From Chara braunii (Eukaryota > Streptophyta > Charophyceae > Charales > Characeae): 25,889 nucleotides of DNA. Of this stretch, positions 1 to 9,927 are shown one piece after another. Location of the stretch: assembly GCA_003427395.1 (NCBI GenBank), contig BFEA01000064.1, forward strand, positions 1,588,118 through 1,614,006, written 5' to 3'. The first letter of the stretch is position 1, and each line of letters starts with the position of its first letter. The position numbers and the translations under genes are program-made. The notes under the pieces were generated by a model, which did no database searches, was not told the DNA's origin, and worked only from the letters and a program-made list of their open reading frames with translations.

Positions 1-595
1 CCTGGGTTGACAGACATTGCAAGAGTAAAAGAGAGGGTGGAGCTAGGAATGAAGTTGAGTAGGGAAACTGGAGGGGTGGCAGAGCCGGTGTGAATAAGAG
101 ATAGGGATGAGAGGAGTACGGATCGACCTTTTGAAGAAATAGACGCCTCCGTTGGGAAAAAGGTAGATACCGAAATGCATTTGCATAGGGACTTGGAATC
201 CAGTGTGCCAACAAGAGGAAAAATAGCGGAGACCATAAGGAGCATTCCTGTCGAAACTCGGTGGGTCGATCAGGTGGATGTGGAAGAAGGAGGTCGAGGA
301 GGCCTGGTAATGACACGCGATAGAGTAGGTGGCTGGGGGCTTCATATAAATGAAGAAGGGGGTCCCTGAGGAAGAGAGTTGCTCGAGGAGCGGATTACGG
401 AGCCGACCGGAGGTGCGCACCGATGGGCCGGTCGGTAAGTCGACTCCGCCTGGGCCTCTGATGAGATGATAAGTAGTTGACCGAGCAAACGAAGCGTGGC
501 GAGGTGCAGGCCCCGCGAGATGGGAACGAGAAGAAGAGGGGGAGAGAGGGCCTCAGAGCAAGGGTCCTTGGGGGTGGTTCCGAAGCTGGCCGCGA
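1..595 (+). other. 5' part of the Ty3 element, upstream of the recognisable gag
   Basis: This purine-rich stretch precedes the first recognisable gag residues. Short open frames exist, for example 175-369 on the + strand, rich in Glu, Gly and Arg. They are too weak to call as a protein. It may hold the leader and the start of gag. I looked for a tRNA primer-binding site and an LTR end and saw neither. Confidence 0.4.
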
Positions 596-1773
596 ATGGA
601 AGAGCTGGATCCAGCTTGGTATAAGCCCTATGACCCAGTTATAGATGGGCCAGCAGAAAGTCTGTATTTCCGCTGCTACGATGATAGACATATTCCCTAC
701 TTGGGGGTGGAGACCCTTTATTCCACTGGGAGAGACGTGACTGGATTCATAGAGAAGTGGGAAAGCTATGCCTTCCGAAGAAAGTGTTCCGATAAGGGAT
801 GGATAGACCACTTTATCCATCATTCGGACCCGGAACTGGACCAAGTCATTACGGCAATTTACCCTCTCGATGGAAGGTGGAGAACCTTCAAAGCACGCTT
901 GTTGAGGATCTTTGCATGTGATCACCTGATCCTGACGATTGAAGGTTTGCGGCAGGTGACAAGGGAGAAGCAAGATAGCTTGGTGACCTTTATTAAAAGG
1001 TTCAAGAAAATCTCTCAATCCATGGTGGATAGAGGAATGCTGTCAGAAGTAGATATGTGCGTAATGTTTATGGTACACTACCCGAGGAGAAAAGGAAGGA
1101 AGTCCTCGAGAAACCCCCTAGAAACTCCGCGTGCTTTGAGAAAGTAGCCGAAGTAGTCTTCACAGGGGGAGGTATGAATGCAAGAGAGTATATAAAAGAA
1201 AACTTGGATCTCGCCCTGAGCCAAAAACGGGTGCAGAAAAACGACGCCCCACGAGGAAATGATAGGCCCCCTCAGGGATTTCCCGGTCAGCGTTAGGACG
1301 GAGGCCAATGAAACTGGAGAAATGAGCCTGGAGGGGGGAACCAAGGGGCTTGGAGAAATGATCGGGATAGTGGAAGCAACAAGGGATCGCATAGGAGGAA
1401 TTCCCACTGAAAGGATGCAAGGGATGGTCGATGGGGAGACCCACCTCAAAATAAGTCATCGGGCCCAAGGCCGGATGAGCACTTAGCAAGGGTTCCTCCT
1501 CCACCTGGCGCTGGGACTACGACTAACTCGACACCCTTTGTCCGGGCTCGTCCGCCCAACCCTACTCCCCGGAGTAGTTGCGTCTATTACAACGCGGAAA
1601 ACCACATCAAGTGAGAGTGTCCGCACCTCACAGAGACTCTAAGATTGAGGGTCGTGAAGTTGAATAAAAATAAGTGGGTGGTGTGGACTGATGACGGAGA
1701 GCCGATTTCCTTCTACCCATCCATAAGGGTGAATGATCTCGTTACAAGAAGAAAAGCTGCAGAAGAGACATGA
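596..1773 (+). pseudogene. gag: Ty3-type gag remnant (capsid and zinc-knuckle region)
   Basis: Gag is the structural protein that packages retrotransposon RNA. The open frame 596-1147 gives a capsid-like domain with the retroelement pattern of aromatic and charged residues (WIDHFI, FKARLLRIF, LVTFIKRF). The frame then shifts near 1080, and the same protein continues in the frame of 1057-1296. After a stop it continues through an Arg/Gly/Asn-rich nucleocapsid-like stretch broken by several stops. At 1579-1620 there is a zinc-knuckle relic with C-x2-Y-x4-H-x4-C spacing: the second Cys is Tyr and a TGA stop lies inside it. Coding-like sequence (CPHL, then KWVVWTDDGEPISFYPS) runs on to the TGA at 1771. 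Inactive. Confidence 0.8.
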
Positions 1774-1807
1774 GGCTAGTGGGGTAGCAGGGACATCATG
1801 AGTTCAG

Positions 1808-2340
1808 ATGTTGGAACCCGAGCCGACCAAGGAAATCTCCATACGGGAGCCCAAAGTTTCCAACATTAGGTTTGTTGAGACCTCCCTCGACGAGGTGGAA
1901 GCGGATCAATGCTTAAGAGTGAGAACTCAAGCCAAAGCCAACTCTTCCGGGGAGAAAGAAACCACGGTTGGGAAGAGCAGCACGCATGGAGATCAACCGA
2001 TGACGGACGAAAAAATCGAGGAGAAAAAAAAGGTGGAAGGAAAGGGCGAAGGAGAGCCCACCTCGCCACAGAAGAGGAGGCAAAAAAAATTGAGATGAAA
2101 TGTACCCTGGACGAAATAGATACAGTGACCCCTCTTAGGCGGACTCCGATGCAACCAATGCAATATACGCTGCTGGAGTACTTAGCGGCTAGCAAGGATG
2201 CTAGGGGATAACTTTTGAGTATCACCAAGTACGTGAGAGTCCCGATGACCCAAGGACCAACCGTCTCGGGTGGTGTGATATCCAAAGAAGGCGTCCAATC
2301 TGGGACGACACTGTCCTCCTGAATCACAATGGAGAGTCTG
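1808..2340 (+). pseudogene. Gag-pol linker region of the Ty3 element
   Basis: The frame 1808-2098 encodes a charged Glu/Lys-rich linker without a recognisable fold. The frame 1909-2211 then gives a stretch beginning KIEMKCTLDEIDTV and continuing through MQYTLLEYLAASKDA, which reads as the segment leading into the protease. Two frames are needed to read it through, and stops occur near 2209 and 2320. It lies between the zinc knuckle and the protease active-site motif, as expected for the region between nucleocapsid and protease. No catalytic residues are present, and the function is inferred only from position. Confidence 0.5.
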
Positions 2341-2366
2341 CCGGGAGTTGCTTCTCCGAAGAGGAA

Positions 2367-2790
2367 GTGAAGAGGATCAATGTGCTAGGCAGGAGCCAAC
2401 TCCAGGCTACAGTTAACGAGAGAGACATGAGGGCCTTAATAAATAGCGGGTCCGAATCGGTTGTTTGCCGAAATTCAATCGCCAAAGAGTTAGGCCTAGA
2501 GATAGATAAAAAAATCGCTATATCCATGGTGATAGTAGCAGATAACAACCGGCAGAAGGGGTCTGTCATAAGCAGGTAATCGAAGTCGCGGGGGTAGAGA
2601 CTAACGTGGCACGTGCCGATGTTTTCAGTGCGGGAGTGCTCATCCGAGTTGATACTTGGCGGCACCTGGCTAAGCGTGGTGCACACTACTACAGTCGACC
2701 TTCCCGACGGAAGTCAGACGCCCTCAATCCAATCCCCAGACGGAATGCGAGTGGTTCTCAGGACTGTGAACGCTTAAGATGGGCGTAACC
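2367..2790 (+). pseudogene. Retroviral-type aspartic protease remnant with Asp-to-Asn active site
   Basis: The protease of an LTR retrotransposon cuts the Gag-Pol polyprotein and uses a D-S/T-G active site in each subunit of a homodimer. The frame 2367-2579 contains ALINSGSESVV about 25 residues in. This aligns with the usual ALI-D-SG motif, but the catalytic Asp is Asn (AAT at 2442-2444). The downstream frame 2606-2788 continues the domain (ARADVFSAGVLIRVDTW) after a stop at 2577-2579 and a frame change. Loss of the only catalytic residue would inactivate the enzyme even without the frame breaks. The assignment rests on the motif and on its place between gag and RT. Confidence 0.7.
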
Positions 2791-2849
2791 ACACCAGCAT
2801 CCCGAAAAAAGGAGGTGGTCGGTCTGGGATGTGCCAAGCCCGCCTAGAA

Positions 2850-4110
2850 GAGATCTTTTTTTTCGACAAATTATCTCCGGAGGACAAAGTGGAAGTCAAA
2901 GAAATCGAGGATCGGATTGTGATCAATGGGGTAGGGTAGGAGAAGGAGTGCAAGGATGAGGAGTTCGGGGGATGTGTTAAGCTGTCTTTTTTTGGAGAAA
3001 TCCCTCTAGTCGGCGGAGGTAGAAAACACAAAATCGTGGCGGAAAAAGTAAAACCCGTCGTGGTCAGCCGGGACAGGACACGAGAATCATTTATTTCCGA
3101 GGAAGAGATAGTCGAGATCATCAGAAGACGAAAATAGAAGGAGGGTCAAAGAATCACTGCCCAACGGATGAAAAAGATGAATATAGGAGATGGTAACCTC
3201 ACGTAGAGGGAAAAAGAACATGTAATAATGGTCCTGAGAGGATGCGACAAAGCCATAACCTTTGATGACTTGGAGAGAGGTAGGATAAACCCAAGGTATG
3301 CTAAGCCTACAAGGATCCATTTAATCCCTCACGTACTATGGAAGGATAGACCCCCATGGAAGTATGCGCAAAAGGAAAGAGAGGAATTAGTCGCTTTCAT
3401 AGAGGAAAAAATCAGGACATTCGTGACCGAACTTTGTGAGAGTCCCTACGCGAACAAATGGTTCTTCATCAAGAAAGGATGCAGCAATAAGCTTAGGTGG
3501 ATCCAGGATCTTCAGAGGACAAATGCAGTTACAATCCGAGACGTCGAGTCTATACCGGAAGCGGATCTCTTATCAGAAGGAGCGGTTGGGTGGTCAGTCT
3601 ATTCTATCTGCGATTTTTTTTCGGGATAATTGATGAGATCCCCCAGGATTATCGTGATCGACACATGACGGCCATGCATACTCCATTGGGGTTGGTACGA
3701 ATGATGTTTGTACCTATGAGAAGGACCAATGAAGTGACCGTTTTTCAAAGAGCGATGATTGTGGTCCTCAAGGAGTTCATTCTGGAGAAAGTGGAAGTTT
3801 CCTGGACGACTATCCAATCAAAGGGCCGGTGGGGAAGGACGAAACGAAGGTCTTTCCCGGGGTTAGAAAATTCGCAGTGGATCATATGGCAGATGTGGAG
3901 ACGGTCCTTAGAAAGTTAGACGACGTGAACCTTACCGTCAGTGGGACTAAGAGTCGGTGGGTGGTCTCTTCTATCAAAATATTAGGGTTCATTTGCAACG
4001 AGAACGGAAAAAGACTGGACCCCGCCAAGCTGGAGAGGTTAATCTTGTGCCCATTTCCCTTGAAATCAACCACGGAGGTGTGGCAGTTTCTAAGGGTTGT
4101 GAGCTATTGA
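2850..4110 (+). pseudogene. Ty3-type reverse transcriptase remnant (FLDD box retained)
   Basis: The enzyme copies element RNA into DNA. A coding-like lead-in (PVVSRDRTRESFISEEE) reads in the frame running through 3060-3227 with stops. The frame 3228-3629 then carries the fingers: YANKWFFIKK, LRWIQDLQ, NAVTIRD and YSICDFFSG, the last corresponding to the motif A region that ends in FSGY in relatives. A frame change near 3630 leads to DEIPQDYRDRHMTAMHTPLG and VFQRAMI. A second change just before 3799 gives FLDDYPIKGP, whose Asp pair at 3805-3810 is the catalytic YxDD-type box. The frame 3829-4110 adds NLTVSGTKSRW and ILGFICNENG (thumb) and ends at a TGA where relatives have Trp. Domain order and motifs make the call secure; at least two frame changes make it inactive. 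Confidence 0.88.
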
Positions 4111-4775
4111 CGCATCTTTATAAAAGCCTATAGTGACAAGGCAGAGCCTCTCCGAAAGTTGTTCCGAAAAACTGAGAAGTAGGACTGGGGAGGAGACCAG
4201 GAAAGGGCAATAAAACCCTCAAAGAAAAGTCCCGTGAGGGAGGCCAAGTATTGGGAGTACCGTACTTTGACGATGAAGAACATAGACCCTTCATAGTGTC
4301 CACCGACGCGGCGCCTTGTTCGGTAGGGGGGCTTCTGTCCCAAAAGGACGGGGAAGGCAAAAAACGGCCTCTGCGATTCGAAAGTCGGGTGCTCAACGTT
4401 ATATAAAGAAACTACAGTTAATTCAAGAAGGAAGTCTTAGGGGTGTTGCACTGCCTAAAAACGTTTAGGCATTACATCTAGGGAAGGTGTTTCCTCCTTC
4501 GGGTAGACCCGACCGCTGTGGCAGTCGTGCTTATAAAAGACTTCTCGTTGACGGACCCGATGATAGCTCGATGGATGATCCACATTAGACTCTATGATTA
4601 CAAGGTCGAAAGGATCACGAGGGCTAAGAACCAGGTGGCTGACGGGTTATCCAGAATCCCAATCCGGGAAGAGGACCGCCCCAGGCTGGAAGAAAAAACC
4701 CTTTCGCTGACCAAGGACGGGATCATGAGAATCGCAACAAATATGGTAAGGCCGGGATCCATTCATTGAGAAGGC
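4111..4775 (+). pseudogene. RNase H and connection region of the Ty3 pol remnant
   Basis: After the stop at 4108-4110 the same frame continues with RIFIKAYSDKAEPLRKLF, then a second stop (TAG 4180-4182) inside what relatives read as EKWDWG. The frame 4206-4403 then gives VPYFDDEEHRPFIVSTDAAP, matching the start of the Ty3 RNase H fold with its first catalytic Asp (STDA), followed by GGLLSQKDG and RPLRFESR. More stops follow at 4404 and in the next stretch. The frame 4518-4769 supplies the C-terminal part: ARWMIHIRLYDYKVERI and NQVADGLSRI, the classic end of RNase H ahead of integrase. RNase H removes the RNA strand of the RNA-DNA hybrid. It is broken by several stops and frame changes. Confidence 0.85.
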
Positions 4776-4837
4776 ATGAGCGAGAATTTGGAGGTGTTCC
4801 TAGCTAACATCTACGATGAAAAGTATCGGAGATAGGA

Positions 4838-6143
4838 TTGTACCTAGCAGGCAGGAGAGAAGGAACCGAAGCCATGAAAAAGGAAACTCTTGGATACTGT
4901 TTGAGAGGCGGGAACCTTTTTAAAAGACCCACAAAGTTGGCAATGCCCATGTGGGTGCTCTGTGACCCAGAGGAGAGAAGAGCTGTCATAGAACAGTTAC
5001 ACGACGGGGTCGTCGGCGGTCACCACGAGGTGAAAGGGATGTTCGACAAAGTTCGAAGGCTTTATTGGTGGGACGGGCAATACATGGAGATTGAAAAATA
5101 TTGTGCTACGTACGATGTTTATCAAAAGAGAGCAACTGTCCGTTACAAGGAACCTCTCTTTCCGTCGTTTCCTACCTCGCCTGGGGAAAAGGTCCACATG
5201 AATCTAATAACCATGCCAAAGAGGGAAGGGGGGTTGTGATACATTATCAACGCCCGCGATGATCTCTCTGGATTCGTGAAAGCTAGGGCCATTAAAAAAA
5301 AAACTGCAGAAGAAATTAACAACTTTCTACTAGAATACATTGTTAGGTACGAATGCGTAGGGAAAATCGTCATGGATAGGGGGGGGAATTCACAAATCAA
5401 AAAGTAAAAGGGATACTAGAGAGGGCGGGGATCAAGGCGGCTTATACAACCGCTTATCACCCCCAAAGCAATGCGCCAGTTAAGCGAGGGCATCAAACAT
5501 TGATAGAAGCCTTGACAAAATGGTGTAACGGTTGGGAGAGTCAATGACCACGCTTTTTGCGGTACGTCGTTTGGGCAGATAACGTGACGCTCAAATCAAG
5601 CACGAGCTACCCCTCTCATACTTTGTGGTTCGGGCGACATTGCCCTTTGTCTATCGAATTCCATGTGGATACCTGGACGAGTGTCTCATGGAGGACCAAT
5701 ATGACAAGGGACGAGCTGTTAGAAACCCGATTGCCGTAGATAGCCGAGAGTTTGGACGCTGGGATGATGAGGCAACCCAAAACATCGAGAGAGAGAGAGA
5801 GAACAAAGGGGAAAGAAACGTGGGATGAAAACTTGCATGTTCGACATAAGCCAATACAGATTGGTGACCTCGTCCTAATGTATGACTCATCGCAAGAAAA
5901 AACATGGGCTAGAAAGTTAGCCAATAGATGGATGTGGCCGTATCGGGTGATTAAGCGATTGCAATGGATGGAGGAACCTATTTTCTCGCCGAGTTTGAAA
6001 AAGTGATCTCTTGCGAGCGCCTGCAAAGCACTGAAGATTTGACGCGTAGTGTTGATAACTTTCTTATGTTTCCAGAAAAAAGATTTTGTTTTCTGAATCC
6101 AGAAACCAGTACTACTAAAATGGCTATACATAGACGGAGATAA
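4838..6143 (+). pseudogene. Ty3-type integrase remnant with damaged zinc site and DDE triad
   Basis: Integrase inserts the cDNA into the host genome. The frame 4838-5239 holds the N-terminal zinc-binding domain, with histidines in LHDG and GGHHEVKG. The two zinc-binding Cys are Tyr (TAC 5111, TAT 5120). The core begins at KVHMNLITMP, where the first catalytic Asp is Asn (AAT 5201-5203). The second Asp is kept in VMDRGG (about 5374). A frameshift in the following G run leads to YTTAYHPQSNAPVKRGHQ, where the catalytic Glu is Lys (AAG 5482-5484). Later pieces are 5557-5739 (VVWADNVTLKSST, LWFGRHCPLSIEF) and 5752-6006 (IQIGDLVLMYDSSQEKTWAR, WPYRVIK, the C-terminal domain). The frame 5964-6143 reads GGTYFLAEFEKVISCERLQS and ends at TAA 6141-6143. 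Confidence 0.88.
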
Positions 6144-6540
6144 ACTATTGAGATGGACCCGAAAGGAAAGGGAAAAATTGCGATACCCACAGAAGGAGCG
6201 ATCTGCTGTGAAAAGGGCAAGACCTCAAAACAAGGAGTGACGCCCAAGGTGCCGAAGAAATGATACAAAGTCCGGAGACTTATGTTGCCGAAAACACCAA
6301 GAAGGCGGAAGAGGCCGAGAGATGAGGATGAGGATGAGGATCGTAGACGGGACCGTCGGGTAAAGGAGAGAAGGTGTGTCTCGAGAAAAACCTTGAGAGA
6401 AAAGTGTGTGAGAGCAGAGAGGAAACGCAGAAGGGAGCGACAAGAGAGGAGGGTGTGAAAAAGGAGACGGGGATAGTTCTTCCCGGCTAGAAGACTATAC
6501 CGCAACTGAAAAGGATGGTATATTCGGGCGATTTAGAATA
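6144..6540. other. Purine-rich tail after integrase, no gene seen
   Basis: This strongly purine-rich sequence includes a short GAGGAT repeat near 6325. Lys/Arg/Glu-rich frames occur but show no domain. It lies where a Ty3 element has its polypurine tract and 3' LTR start. I cannot fix an LTR boundary because the 5' LTR is not in the window. Confidence 0.4.
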
Positions 6541-6548
6541 GGGGAGTC

Positions 6549-6876
6549 ATGTACTATAGTCCAAAGGGCAAAATGCTGCACAGGCAGGAAAATGTACCAT
6601 AGTCAGATGGAGGTACCGACTGAGAGCTTAAGGGAGAGAATAAAATTGTCCACCATAATAAAAAAAAGGGGTGTGCATGTCACAAAGGGGGATACAGTAA
6701 TGATACCATAGGCTATGTACCGTCGTCAGGCAAGGGTAGTACTCTAAACAGTAAGGGTTTATCATAAGCTATGATCAAGGTAAAGGGAAGGGCCACAATC
6801 TTGGACGAGGGCGGTGTGTGTCATCAAAGAAGATACCACGGAATACCTTGAGTTATGTGCCATAATCAGGGAAAAG
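6549..6876 (+). repeat. Short dispersed repeat, four copies (consensus ATGTACYATAGTCA)
   Basis: Related copies start at 6549 (ATGTACTATAGTCC), 6592 (ATGTACCATAGTCAG), 6715 (ATGTACCGTCGTCAGG) and 6855 (ATGTGCCATAATCAGG). Each is followed by an A/G-rich stretch, and the spacing is irregular (43, 123 and 140 bp). This kind of repeated block is common in LTR U3 regions, but an LTR identity is not established here. No coding potential was seen. Confidence 0.5.
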
Positions 6877-6899
6877 AAGAAATGGGGTGTTCTTAATTA

Positions 6900-8430
6900 A
6901 AGTAACTACCATGCGAAGGCCCGTCGGGGACAGCTAGAAGTGGGGTGTGGGCTGGTTGTCGGGCAGCTGCCTACCAGCCGAATACCTTTTTTTTGCAAAG
7001 ATATGAAATTTCGGGTATGCTTTCTTATATTCTGCATGTTTTGAGATACAAATGCATGTGGCGGGGGGGGACTGGACATAGTTTCGAGCTTTTGGTTCTC
7101 TATTCTAACCCTCGGGCCAGCCAGATTGGCGAGCTTGAAGGAGGTCACAAGCGGGGCTAAACGCGGACAAGAATCGAGGTACTCGGCGGAGCAATCAGGA
7201 CTAATGGGGAGAGACACCAGCATTACTAAGGGATGGGGTCTCGAGCGGGGGAAGACGGGGAGGGGGGCTTGTGCCCGCTATAGATCCCGATCGCGGTGGT
7301 GGCGGGGTGAGATCCGCATTGGTTAAACCAAGGAACGACCAGACCGGCGCGTTCGAGCCAAGATGCGAAAAAAATCAGGAACGGGCGATCAACCTGACTA
7401 TGAGGTGAGGTTTGGGACTCTCCTCGGAGCTAGCAGTAGATGACAGAACCACTGGGTGCATGGGTGTCGGCATGGCATTGACAAGTGAACCCCCTTCGAT
7501 ATGAGGAAGATTTCGACTTAGGACCAACACCTCCTTGCTCATGGCGGAATTGCGGGTTGAGGTGGCCGGGCAATAGGCAACCTCACCAAAAATGACTCCC
7601 GATAAGGTAAGCAAGGAGCATAATCTGGTCCGAGCGAGGATGTCAAGGGGACGTCCCATGGCGCCCAAAATTAGGGGACGACAATTGGGTAATGAGGGTT
7701 GAGCGGCAGAACCGTGCAAGGTAGCTGTTTTCAGCAGAAACCAAGGCGGAAGAGTTGAGGGATAACCGCCCCAGGCAGTTTCTTGATAATTGTCTTACAG
7801 ATGAAGGGGGGGGAGGCCGACGCTCTCCAAGATGCAGATAAGAATCCCCGAAGCGAAGGGGATACGAACGGGCAAACAACGCCAAAATCAGGGAACTGTA
7901 CTGAGTACGTGAGTTAGTGGAGCAGAGGGAGGCGAAAGACTGGCTGGTGCTAGGGTGCACTGGAACCAGAGATCGCGCCAGATACATACGCCAGATCGAA
8001 GAGAAGGGAACCGGACGGGCAAATGAGGAGATGAGTGAGAGAAAAGAGAAGCTCGACGAACGTAGGTGATGGGCAACCGTGATTGGGAGAAGATGAGTGT
8101 GGCACTTGGCAAAGGTGAAAGGCGGGATATTTCTCAGCAACTAGCTTGGGCAGGTTAACAAAGCGATCTCGATCCAACCTAGAAGGAGAGGTGAGTTGTG
8201 ATTGGCGGGGAATGGAGAAAGGATGGATCAAAGGGAACTGTGGGATAGGAAGAGAGAATGGGCGGGAAATGAAAGAAGGTTTTGAAAAAATTAAGAAGAA
8301 TGGCGGGAAGCGGGAAAATTTTTGAAGTCTAAAGAAGGAGGCTAAAGTTGGCGGAAGAAGTAAGGAGCGAGCGACGTGATTGGTGAAAGGAGGAGGGGGA
8401 GGATGGACAGAAGGAGGAGCTAGTGGAGAA
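6900..8430. other. Unassigned low-coding stretch
   Basis: I find no recognisable gene here. Long Ser/Pro/Leu-rich frames on the minus strand are complements of purine-rich DNA. On the + strand, 7905-8066 is open for 54 codons and looks moderately protein-like (ELVEQREAKDWLVL, then RARYIRQIEEKGTGRANEEM), but it starts after a TGA and ends at a TGA at 8067, and I recognise no family. It could be a relic of another retroelement or chance. Confidence 0.35.
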
Positions 8431-8437
8431 CTGAGAG

Positions 8438-8445
8438 TATAAAAG
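8438..8445 (+). promoter_or_regulatory. Candidate TATA box (TATAAAAG) before a GA-rich leader
   Basis: TATAAAAG is followed directly by a run of GA and then by GC-richer sequence. A consensus 5' splice site lies about 660 bp downstream at 9096-9104. This layout would suit an RNA polymerase II promoter with a GA-rich untranslated first exon, either of an LTR or of a host non-coding transcript. There is no expression evidence and no clear protein behind it. Confidence 0.3.
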
Positions 8446-8780
8446 AGAGAGAGAGGGGAGCGAGGGGGAGCGTACGAGAGGGAAGGGACAACTCTCGCAC
8501 ACGAGGTTGCTGGCGCTCGGCTCACGGGAGGCGCTTGACACCGTACGGACGTCCGGTGGCCGCACTAAAAGGGGCAGAGAGAAACAGAGAGAGGGAGACC
8601 GCTTTTGCAGAAGGGGAAACAGCCACTGCCAAAGCACAACCCTCGAACGAAGTGCGCAAGGCGCCAGCGTGCGTGAGAAGGAAGCGGCGCGATCACGAGG
8701 AGGGTTGGCCGGAAAGGGCCGCTGCTCAAGAAGCAGAGGAGAGCAGAAGTCGCGTCCGTGACTACGGGACTGAGCCAGCT

Positions 8781-8784
<4 letters not shown>

Positions 8785-8874
<90 letters not shown>

Positions 8875-8896
8875 NNNNNNNNNNNNNNNNNNNNNN

Positions 8897-8957
<61 letters not shown>
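8785..8957 (+). repeat. Long (GA)n microsatellite with an internal assembly gap
   Basis: This is almost pure GA dinucleotide on both sides of a 22-base N run at 8875-8896. True length is unknown because assemblers collapse such tracts. Apparent Arg-Glu or Leu-Ser proteins read from it are artefacts. Confidence 0.97.
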
Positions 8958-8959
<2 letters not shown>

Positions 8960-9095
8960 CTCTTTGAGACGTTCGAAGGTCCTGAGAGGAGTGACAGAAG
9001 GTGCACACTTCACGGACTAGCTCGTGTTTTCCATCTGTTGGCGAGCGGGAGAGTCTGTAGCCAGCAAAGCAGGCGACCCGCACAGATATCGTTCG

Positions 9096-9104
9096 CAGGT
9101 AAGT
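9096..9104 (+). promoter_or_regulatory. Consensus 5' splice site (CAG|GTAAGTG)
   Basis: The sequence CAG followed by GTAAGTG is a perfect match to the U1 donor consensus. It could end a first exon starting downstream of the TATA candidate at 8438. No acceptor or coding exon can be paired with it from sequence alone. Confidence 0.25.
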
Positions 9105-9353
9105 GGGGTAGCTCACCGAGGAGTCCAAAGAACAGAAGCAGCCGGCGGTAGGAGCCCAGCTCAGGGCGAGAGCTGAAGGTGGTCGTGCATCCGCGAGTTC
9201 TATCGGGCTAGAGGGATCTTGTTCCGAAATGTTCGAGGCAGCGCCAGGAAAAGGGAGAGGGAAAGGGGAGAGCGAGAACGACACACGAAGAAAACAACGG
9301 GGGCACGGAAGTGGAGAAAAGACGACTCAACGCTGAGGGAGGTAGACTGCGGG

Positions 9354-9356
<3 letters not shown>

Positions 9357-9414
<58 letters not shown>
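9357..9414 (+). repeat. (GA)n microsatellite
   Basis: Pure GA tract of about 29 units that opens the first unit of the 297-bp duplication described in the next entry. Confidence 0.97.
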
Positions 9415-9418
<4 letters not shown>

Positions 9419-9927
9419 CCACTTGCGGTTGCGACGACCTTCGAAGGGATCCCTGTACCCGGCCTGATACCAAGGAAAGGTGCATTAGCAAATCGGCAAG
9501 GAAAAGAGAGCGAGCCGCCTGAGGTCGTGCTTGGCGTTTCATCGCGATGTGCTGCATTTGGCCTGAACTACCATTATCAAGTATCGAAAGGAATAGGGGA
9601 AGAGTGAAATGGAGAGAGAGAGGGGGGGAGCGAGGGAGTGAGAAAGAGATAGAGAGAGAAAGAAGAAACAGAGAGAGAGAAGAGAGAGAAGAGAGAGAGA
9701 GAGAGAGAAAGTAGGCCACTTGCAGTTGCACTGACCTTCAAAGGGATCTCTGTACCCGGTCCAATATCAAGGAAAGGTGCATTAGTGAATCGGAAAAGAA
9801 AAGAGAGTGGGCCGCCCGAGGCTGTGGCCACCGTTTCATCGCGACTGTGGCCACCGTTTCATCGCGACGCTCTGTATTTGCCCTGGACTGCTGTTGTCGG
9901 ATATCGCAGGGGATAGGGAAAGAGAAA
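9415..9927 (+). repeat. Diverged 297-bp tandem duplication, each copy led by a GA tract
   Basis: The sequence after the GA tract at 9357-9414 is repeated after the GA-rich tract at 9608-9711. Matching anchors are GGCCACTTGC at 9417 and 9714, AAGGAAAGG at 9472 and 9769, and GTTTCATCGCG at 9536 and 9833. All three are exactly 297 bp apart, so indels between copies are rare up to that point. The second copy then contains an exact 23-bp tandem duplication (9823-9845 and 9846-9868). No reading frame is conserved between copies, so the unit is non-coding. Confidence 0.85.
9608..9711 (+). repeat. Imperfect GA-rich tract
   Basis: Interrupted GA repeat with GAAA and GGGG interruptions, placed between the two copies of the 297-bp unit. 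Confidence 0.9.

Larger units (their letters stand above)
1..6143 (+). mobile_element. Degenerate Ty3/gypsy-type LTR retrotransposon interior (gag-pro-RT-RNase H-integrase)
   Basis: Translations on this strand give, in order, a gag-like protein with a zinc knuckle, an aspartic-protease segment, a reverse transcriptase with an FLDD catalytic box, an RNase H segment and an integrase with zinc-binding, core and C-terminal parts. RT before integrase is the Ty3/gypsy order. No reading frame is intact: at least six frame changes and more than a dozen in-frame stops interrupt it. Neither LTR can be identified. The left end of the window cuts into or upstream of gag, and no second copy of any flank is present for comparison. 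The element is therefore an old, inactive copy. The superfamily call is firm. The lineage (a fungal- or algal-like chromovirus relative) is a guess. Confidence 0.9.

Noticed and set aside
7375-8525. Ser/Pro/Leu-rich minus-strand frames
   Set aside because: Complements of purine-rich DNA with no domain or ATG context; the + strand fragment at 7905-8066 is no better supported.
8758-9013. Long Arg-Glu, Leu-Ser and Ser-Leu repeat proteins on both strands
   Set aside because: They are direct translations of the GA/TC microsatellite, run through an N gap and occur in several frames at once.
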